A DNA stretch of 64,000 nt. Origin: Escallonia rubra (taxonomy: Eukaryota > Streptophyta > Magnoliopsida > Escalloniales > Escalloniaceae). How positions within the stretch are numbered: the stretch's first letter is position 1; the number at the start of each line of letters is the position of its first letter. The stretch covers positions 1-64,000 of the forward strand of contig JAVXUO010000284.1 in assembly GCA_033065855.1 (NCBI GenBank), in the 5' to 3' direction. The notes beneath the pieces were generated by a model, which saw nothing but the letters and a program-made list of their open reading frames with translations, was not told the origin of the DNA and did not search any database. The position numbers were made by a program, and so were the translations under genes. Of the stretch, positions 56,901 through 64,000 are shown one piece after another.

Positions 56901-57609
56901 AATAGTTGTTTCGGAAGATTTTTTTTTTTTTTTTGGGCTCAAATACGGGAACTTGCCTTTACAGTTTACTTATATATTGGTATAAGGTTGGTTTCTATTG
57001 ATTAGAGTACTTTCTTTTAGAGTTCCGGCACTTTTGCACATATTTATGTTATTTTTGCACTTTTACCAAATATGTTCCTCAATTTTCGAATTTTTGCCCA
57101 CTTATCTCTTGTTTGGGGGTTATACTTTAGTGTCGAGTCTTTTACTATATGCCTTCGACTTTAGAATTGGTGTGCAGATAATTAGAGAGAGCTGATGTGA
57201 TGGACCAGACTAAAATTCATCGAGTATGTACACCTCAGTTGTCTTCTCCGTTGTGGCAAGGTCGGGGAAAAGGTTGCCGACTTCCACTTTTAAATATTAA
57301 ATATATTTATTCTATTTTGATTGACCCATCAAAACCCAAAAAAGCCCAATAACCTAACTCAGCCTAATTTATTCAATCTTTCTTGAGTTAAAGTTTCAGT
57401 ACGCTTTTTAAATTTTAAGCATATCAATTTTTTTAGATCAGAAAAAAAACTAACACAACCAATTCATGTTACACCTTTACGCAGGACCACGTGCAACACC
57501 ATTTTCAGGGCTGCACATAAAGCTTCTTAAAGGTGCACCGTCATTGTCATGGGTTGAAGAAGATTCTTAAATCTATCATTCTGGCTGTTATTTTTTTTTT
57601 CATTAAAAA
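56901..57609. other. Unassigned DNA
   Basis: No recognised element; it replaces the 28591-28980 part of segment A and includes short T runs. Confidence 0.4.
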
Positions 57610-57800
57610 CGAACGATGTGCAGTGAAAGGATACCACACGTTCCACATCAGCCGTGGCCCGTGAGTGTTAGGCAGAGATTCGGTCCCGTTTTACAGAGTT
57701 TTAAAGGAACCAGTCCGCTGATATTAATATTTAATAATAACACGCAAGTTGATCACGGCATTAATCGACAAGTACGTCAATAGTTTGGCCTTAATAATAA
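57610..57800 (+). promoter_or_regulatory. Relic of resistance-gene 5' flank without gene
   Basis: Matches 28985-29165 and partly 31275-31325 (GTGCAGTGAAAGGATACCAC, GTGAGTGTTAGGCAGAGA, AAGTTGATCACG). The flank precedes CNL copies elsewhere, but here it is followed by segment D copy 2, not a gene. Confidence 0.55.
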
Positions 57801-57989
57801 CGGGCGATCATAACACACGTGAAGCGCGTATAAAGATAAAATTAATAATATAATTTTATAAAAAAAAATCAAGTATCATGTATAATTGTTTAATATTAGA
57901 TTCGATAAAGTAAATTTTAAAAAATAATAAAAAACGAACATGTCCTTATGTACTATTTAAACTTTTTCATGTGTCATTTTTCAAAAAAA

Positions 57990-60427
57990 ACACTATACCG
58001 CTGACTAGCTCCAATCTCATTGTCTCCAGCTCTATTGACCCACATAGCCGCTACAAAACCATCTCAAAACCGCAATCCACAATCATCAACTTCCACCCTC
58101 AATCATAATTCGCCATCCTCTATCACCTCAAAACTGCAGCACCACCATGCATCACCAACCACCACCCCCAGCAGCCACCTCAATCACCATAACATCACCC
58201 TCATCCTCGATCCCTACTCTTCTATTGCGGTGGTGCCATGGTGATCCAACCCCATTCGGTTCGGTGGAGCTGTCTGCAACAAAATAGAAGTAATTCGAGA
58301 ATGAAGGGTTTGATTTTCTGGTGGAGGCAGTGGTACTAATTCCGTGGAGCGGTGGTACTGGATTTTGTGGAGGCGGTGATAAATGGAAGGTACAGAGTTC
58401 TCCTAGCAAAAAAGGGGCAACAGTCAGAACATTTTGAAGTTTTAGTGGGCATTAAGGTAAATAACCATATTAATAGTAGGCGTATTTACAAAAAAAATAC
58501 GAGAAAAAATTTGTGAAAAGCCACGCGAACAAACGCGTATCCATTTTTAATATGGATATAAAAATGAATAAGATTATTCGAAGAATAATAACATTGAATC
58601 ATTTTCTAAAAAGTATAAACAACAAAATTGTGTTTTTGCTTTGAAAAGTTTTGAAACATGTCCTCAATATTTTATAGATGGAAAGAGAAAAGAAACATAA
58701 ACAAAAGGGAAGAGACATGCGACTGTCCATTGACTTGTAAGGATTTGTCTTTGTCGACCTATCACTCACCAACTCAGAAGGCCCAAGAGAGCTACAATGG
58801 TGCCATACAAGATGGATCGCGCGCGAGGGCTGCAAATGACCACAATGTTGCCGTACGAGATGTGATCATACTCGAGTGCTGTTGGGCGCTTATGGCTCGC
58901 CCATCATCCTTTTGATCACATTGCTGGATCGAATGGATCAGCTTTTTGGTCACATTGTGACCATCAATTGTGGGATTGTATATTTGGTTTCAGTGATTAT
59001 TTTGGTCTGTACTCTAGGGAGCCAAACACATAACATGCTCATAATAGACTTTAACTTAGTTGTCAGATATGATCCTAGTTTGACCTGTCAAAATGGATGG
59101 GTGGGTTGAATTTGGGTCAAACGGGTGGCTGACCCATTTAGAACCATTTATTTGCGGATTAACTAGGTCAGTCGTTATATAAGTTGGTTTAACCCTGTAT
59201 CTCCACATTGACCCATTTATCAAGACAATCCGATTTCTAACCCGACTCGTTCACTTTTTTACTTTAAATTTTTAGTAATTTTTTGTGCATTTGCAGAAGA
59301 AAAAACTTACTGTAACAAACTCCCACCCACAAGCTTCCTAACTGCATTAGCACCTACAACAAGAAACACATTCCGGCGTTCCTTAGGCCTTTTCTAACAA
59401 GCCCCGGAAATGTAACTGTACAGAATACATGCAACTGTTGTGAATTTCTCCATAAAATATTTTGGCCATAATGTTAATACCCAAGGAATGAAAATGGCGC
59501 TAAAAACTCATAAAAATGAAAACCCAATTCCTAAATTTGAATCCCAATCTCCACAAGAGCCGTGGCGGTGGCAGTGATGGAAGGTGGATTGTTCATCATT
59601 GGCACGTTGGGATGGCAACGATGTTAGATGGGGATGTAGCTTAAGCATCGATGTTGGTTACAGAGCGACAACAATGACATGTGGTAAGCAAGCAGTAGCG
59701 ATGGCGGTTTGTCCATTGTCGATGGTTGGAGATGACAACGGTGGTAGGTGAGGTAGTGCAGCACCGGCAAGCGACGACAATGATGATGGAGATGCAATAA
59801 TGGCAATGGCAGTCTTGGTCGTTTTTGGAAGAAGGAGAGATTAGGGTAAAATTAAAGCCGGTCAACAAGAGTTTATGGGGTAAATGGATGCCAACTTATG
59901 ACCCATGTAAACCAGCGGACTTATGAGTTGCAAGGTACTCTACCCATTATAAACAATTATGCAAATGGATGATTTTGAGTGACTTTTAAGTGAACGTATT
60001 TTGACGGGTAAACGAATTTGGGTTATGATTGTCACATCTGATCTTAGATGCTCCAATGATCAATGGTTCAAAAACGAGAGTTTAATAGTTAATCATGTCG
60101 ATTAAGCCATGCTCAGAGTTCATAGTTGGAAGGAAAAGATGCAACGCGACGTGAAACTTGCACAGCGTAGCCAAGAGCCCAAGAGGCACAAGCATTATTA
60201 AACAAAGGGAATTATAGAGTTATAAATAACAAGATACTGAAGGAGAAATGACTCCTCCACCGGACAGCGGATGGCGAAAAAGTGCCGGTACGTGGTCAGA
60301 TAAATGTCTCAAGCGTAAAACAACCACTTAAAATCGATTTATCATGCCACTGCAAATCAGAATAAAAATTACAGGGAAAAGGCAGTTCCTTTCAGAAAAT
60401 AACAGGAAACATGATCTAATTGGAAAG
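57990..60427. repeat. Duplicated segment D, copy 2
   Basis: Uninterrupted paralog of 46060-46840 plus 52205-53985, showing the state before the LTR element inserted. It contains the same CCA-rich tract (58020-58220) and GGTGG/GATGG-rich core (59560-59830). No coding region recognised. Confidence 0.8.
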
Positions 60428-60823
60428 TGTTGTGGATGAAATACAAAACTTGATTCGTGAATAGACATGCACAACAAAAAGACAACACCGGTGACTCGCA
60501 GGAAGGATTTCCGGCGAGAAATCTCCGATGTTTAAGTTAGAATAAACTTAAGATCGATTTAGTGTAAACTCCAAATGGAAGTCACTTACCCCCATCACCT
60601 TTCTGTCCTCCTTTTATATAGTCCTCTTCCTAGTGGGTATTTCCCTTTAATTTGGGAGTTATCATGTCTATGGGAGGTTACTTCCACTAATGGATAGTTA
60701 ACACTACTAAGTGGGGAGTTATTACCATAATGGTGGGCACTATTAGTGGTTTTGACAGTTTTAGATACCACAAGATGGTGACACGTGGCACCATCTCGTG
60801 GGTGATATTTTTCTCATACATCA
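60428..60823 (-). repeat. LTR of second Tat element
   Basis: Bounded by TGTTGTGGATGAAATAC and TTTTTCTCATACATCA, an imperfect inverted pair starting TG and ending CA. The left side breaks the match to segment D copy 1, confirming the edge. The partner LTR is outside the window. Confidence 0.7.
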
Positions 60824-60989
60824 CTAGCCCTCCATTCCATGTTCCCTGGAGAAGAATATGGAATCATTATTCTTCGGTTTTTTAAGAGATCTTCCACTCA
60901 GCACTTTTAATAGCTAGGATCCCTTCGTTTTACTCGGTCTGGCCAAGGAAGGAAACCATAGGGGTTGCTAAGTATACACTACTAAGAGC

Positions 60990-61395
60990 TCATCTATTTG
61001 GCTTGGCCGAGCAGAAGTATTACTCTGTAGTTTATTCGGCTTAACCGAGTGGAGGCATTGTGAGATTTTTGGCTACTCGGTCTGGCCGAGTAGAGGCGTG
61101 TGAGGTGCTCATCTACTCGGCCTGGCCGAGTAAAGGCACTGTGAGGTGCTCGTCTACTCGGCCTGGCCGAGTAGAGGCGTACTGAGGTGCTCATCTACTC
61201 GGCCTGGCCGAGCAAAGCTAGAACTAAAGCAACTCGTCCACTCGGCTAGAGTAGAGGCATGTGGTCCAATGCGCTCGTCTGATCGGCAGACGCTAGGACC
61301 AAAGTAGTTCATCTACTCGGCTAGAGTAGAGGCGTGTGGTCCAATGCGCTCGTCTGCTCGGCAGAGGTTAGAACCAAATTAGCTCTTCTGTTCAG
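60990..61395. repeat. Palindromic CTCGGCCTGGCCGAG array
   Basis: About eight units of about 40-60 bp, each with TACTCGGCCTGGCCGAGTA or variants plus GAGGCGTGTGAGGTGCTC. It precedes the antisense gene, as the array at 25180-25870 does in the other Tat element. Confidence 0.88.
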
Positions 61396-61509
61396 CTACG
61401 TTGTAGTCATCGTCGTGGGGTAAACAGGTCATTCCCCCCCCCCCCCCAGTCCTTTTACTGCATCTTCCCACGTATTCTGGATAAGCTAACGGTCTTGAGA
61501 TCTCATATG

Positions 61510-61722
61510 TTGGATGAGTCTCTTGTTTCTATATAAGGGGTAAAACCTTTTACCCTTATCATAACTTCTCATTTCTTAAGTGGTGTTGAGAGAGAGAGGC
61601 GATTTGGAGACTTCATTCAAAGGAGAATTCTAAAGAGTTAGAAGATGCTTCGTCTTTTTCAAGTAATCTTCAAACTTGTTTTCAACTTTTCTTTTGAAAT
61701 CTCTTGTTTTGATCTAAAATTA
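61510..61722 (+). promoter_or_regulatory. Promoter-like region of antisense gene
   Basis: TCTATATAAGGGG (about 61529-61541) is a plausible TATA box about 190 bp before the ATG at 61722, directly after the palindromic array. Confidence 0.45.
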
Positions 61723-63800
61723 TGTCCAACGAGGATGAAGAATGTGTTTCTGAGCCTAGCGCTGATATACAAGGTGTTAGGATAGAGCCCACCTTTGATC
61801 CTTTATTTTTAGAAACCGGAGTTCCCTTGGTTCCTTTCCAAGAGTCAATGGGGTTCCGCTAAGGAAGTCTTAAGTAAAAGTGCTCAGTCTCCTAAGCCTT
61901 TTGATGTGCACACACTTAGAAGCAAGTTGAGTAGTTATGACCTGAAACTTCTACGGGAGCGTTGTGAAATTCCGCCGATTATAAAACTTAGGCTTCCTGA
62001 TGAGAATGAATCAGCTAATATGACCACAATCGACGAGATTGGCGTTTATTAGGACATGTTCATCAATGGCTTTAGAGTTCCTCTTCATCCTTTCTTTATC
62101 AAAGTTTTGAACGCTTATGACCAATTTTCTCCTCACGCATGGCGCTTTATAAGTTTCTTCATCTACCAATGCCATAAAGTAGGTTTAAATCCTAGGGTTA
62201 GAGTATTCAGATGGTTTTTTTACTATCCGTACGATAACTAAGCAAGTAGGTTGGTATTTCTTGAGTCGACGTCCAAAGGCCGAAGCCAACCTATTTCCCC
62301 ACCCTCCATCATCCGATCACCATTGGAAGGAGAGATTTTTTTTTTTTGTTAAATTGCCTAAGTCTCAAAGGAGCGAAGTCGGTAATGTGTGGCTCCCTGA
62401 GTGCGAGACTAGAGCCTGTAATAAATTAAAAGAAATGGACTTGACGGAGACTGACCTCGAGCACATTGGGAAGCTTAAGGTGGCTGAGCCTTTAGAATCC
62501 AGATATCCTTTGAGTAATGCTCAGCTCTGCGAGTGTGGCATCATCTTTCCCCCTGAGCCTCAAGACTTTGTCAACGAGGAAGATGAAAGGCGAAAACGAT
62601 CCTGGTAAAGCTCTTACCAAACCTTGAGTTTGTCTAATCGTGAATGGTAATCTTGCTTTTGTTTTGCATTTCGTAAACATGTCGTCACAAGCGCAAGGAG
62701 ATCCACCGTTATTCAATGCCCAAGGAGTTTTGGGAGACATAATCCCTGATGAGCTAGCTTCGATACATGGTCTTGAGGATGAGGAGATGCAAGACTTGGA
62801 TTTTGGTGCTTTAGTTTTTGGGTCTCAGCCAAAGGTAACGGAGACTCAAACCGAAAACTTTGTTTTGGGCTTGACTTCCATGGACAAGTCTAAAGAGACT
62901 TCTAAGAAGTGAAAAGTCTCGAGCAGGGCTGGGAGTAGAGCCACGTCATCCTCCGTTCATCCTGACACCCCGCATCGCCCTGCCTGGGGAGTATCTGTTG
63001 ACGAGTCAGTGTTTAAGTCTCCCCGCACGGCATGGGATTGGGCTAGCCATGCAATCATTCCCATGGATAGGAAGACATGATCGGTCTACGGCGTCACAGA
63101 GACAGCCAATGGGATGGTTCAGCTAATGTCGCAGGTTCATTTCTTCTCTCTTCTTTCCTTTGAAAGTTTTGTTGTTTTAATCCTAACGCTTTGTCGTATA
63201 GGCTGTGGTGCAGGTGCAGATTGGCACGGAGAAGCTGATTGCTGCAGACAAAGTGTTGGACGAGGAGAAGAAGAAAGTAATGATAGAGAACAACTTTCAG
63301 AATGAGGCTGAGAAGAAAGTTGAAGACTTGAGTAAGAAGGTAGAGCGATTGGAGCTGTCTAACGCTGGGCTGACCGCAAAGAATGCCGAACTATCAGCTC
63401 ACGTTAATGATTTGGAGGCCGAGAAGTCGTCGGTAGCTCTTCAGGCAGTGTAACTATTCAAGAGATCCAAGGTTTTCTTGGATCAACGCCTCCGTGACTC
63501 CAAAAGGGCACTTGTGCATGGTTATAATGAATGCAAGAACGATGTCTCGAAAGATCATCGTGAGCTTGATATGAGCATCTACAAGTAAAAGTTCGCCCGA
63601 GAGGTTGCTTCAGAAATCAAGCGTCGGGCCGAAGAAGCTGAACGTAAGAAAGCTGCTAGTTCCCGGGCACTCACTAGTCCTTCTATGAGCCGCAGTTTAG
63701 GTGTTTCTAGGTCAGCGTCTATGGCTGTTTCAAGGCCGCAACTGCCTCTGGCTGAAGGTCGCTCTCAAGAGATGGAGTTACCAACAGATGTTGATTAGCA
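61722..63800 (+). pseudogene. Antisense gene of second Tat element (broken)
   Basis: Starts MSNEDEECVSEP and contains FRVPLHPFFIKVLNAYDQF and WRFISFFIYQC of the putative gypsy-type (Transposase_28) domain, then LESRYPLSNAQL, an acidic block with GDIIPDELASIHGL, and a coiled coil (KKVEDLSKKVERLELSNA). The order of domain, linker, coiled coil and tail matches the antisense gene at 22874-24885. Fossil with a few breaks. Confidence 0.7.
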
Positions 63801-64000
63801 AAATGATTAGTCTAGAATAGCCTTGTCTATTAGATTTAGCCTTTTCAACATCTTTTGAAATTTCTTTTGCTGCCTTGGGGCTTCAACGTGTAAACTCTTA
63901 ACTTTTAATGCAATCAAGGCTCTATCTTTGAGCATTCTTGCTTGCAAACCCTTCTCAGTCATAATAAAGATAAAGTACATATGTGGCCATATGGCGCTAA

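Larger units (their letters stand above)
60428..64000 (-). mobile_element. Tat-lineage gypsy element, 3' part (runs off window)
   Basis: An LTR (60428-60823) is followed by the complement of a purine tract (GGAATGGAGGGCTAG on the minus strand), a palindromic tandem array, and a gene reading on the plus strand, antisense to the element. This mirrors 21746-26432 of the other Tat element. Pol would lie beyond 64000. The element is a fossil whose antisense gene shows a few breaks. Confidence 0.75.

Noticed and set aside
1-64000. tRNA, rRNA and snRNA genes
   Set aside because: No cloverleaf with A and B boxes, rRNA core or snRNA motif was seen on reading; a tRNAscan-SE and Infernal run would settle it.

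Overview
This window is plant nuclear DNA, almost certainly from a eudicot with a repeat-rich genome. The evidence is RPM1-type CC-NBS-LRR resistance genes, plant families of hAT, CACTA, Helitron and Tat-lineage Ty3/gypsy elements, a chromovirus-like solo LTR, captured plant RPL5 and PP2C fragments, and AT-rich intergenic DNA with plant-style splice sites. I cannot name the species. No rRNA, tRNA or CRISPR array was seen. Most of the 64 kb is transposable elements nested in one another; host genes are few and mostly broken.

Layout. 1-1500: end of a hAT transposon. 2251-3330: tandem array of about 368 bp units. 3494-4192 (minus): last two exons of a host gene with a viroplasmin-like domain. 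4536-6733: probable Helitron relic. 6745-11685: a 4.94 kb foldback element with about 1.38 kb inverted arms, each packed with 13 perfect G-boxes, followed by a TATA box and a leader with a splice donor, around a central array of 322 bp repeats. 11745-12040: copia fossil. 12880-13478 and 27836-28590: one host segment split by a 14.36 kb CACTA insertion (13479-27835). That CACTA holds a Tat-lineage gypsy element (14578-26432), whose 5' LTR holds a non-autonomous hAT (14633-15666).

29130-34385 is a small resistance-gene cluster: a truncated CC-only copy, a gypsy gag fossil, then a full-length RPM1-like gene with three in-frame stops. 34663-35815: small non-autonomous elements. 36069-39858: a nearly complete hAT with a perfect 8 bp target duplication. 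40801-41193: gypsy-type solo LTR. 42176-45883: 3.7 kb chromovirus-like solo LTR with a perfect 5 bp target duplication. 46841-52204: an LTR element without visible gag or pol that carries pieces of ribosomal protein L5 and a PP2C phosphatase.

45889-46840 plus 52205-54000 is a duplicated segment whose second copy is 57990-60427. Between these, 54371-57800 is a second copy of the sequence that precedes the resistance genes, but no gene follows it. 60428-64000 is the edge of another Tat-lineage element on the minus strand.

The most unusual objects are the G-box foldback element, the gene-carrying LTR element, and the paired palindromic arrays beside the antisense gene of the Tat elements. All homology statements are by eye from motifs and repeat comparison.
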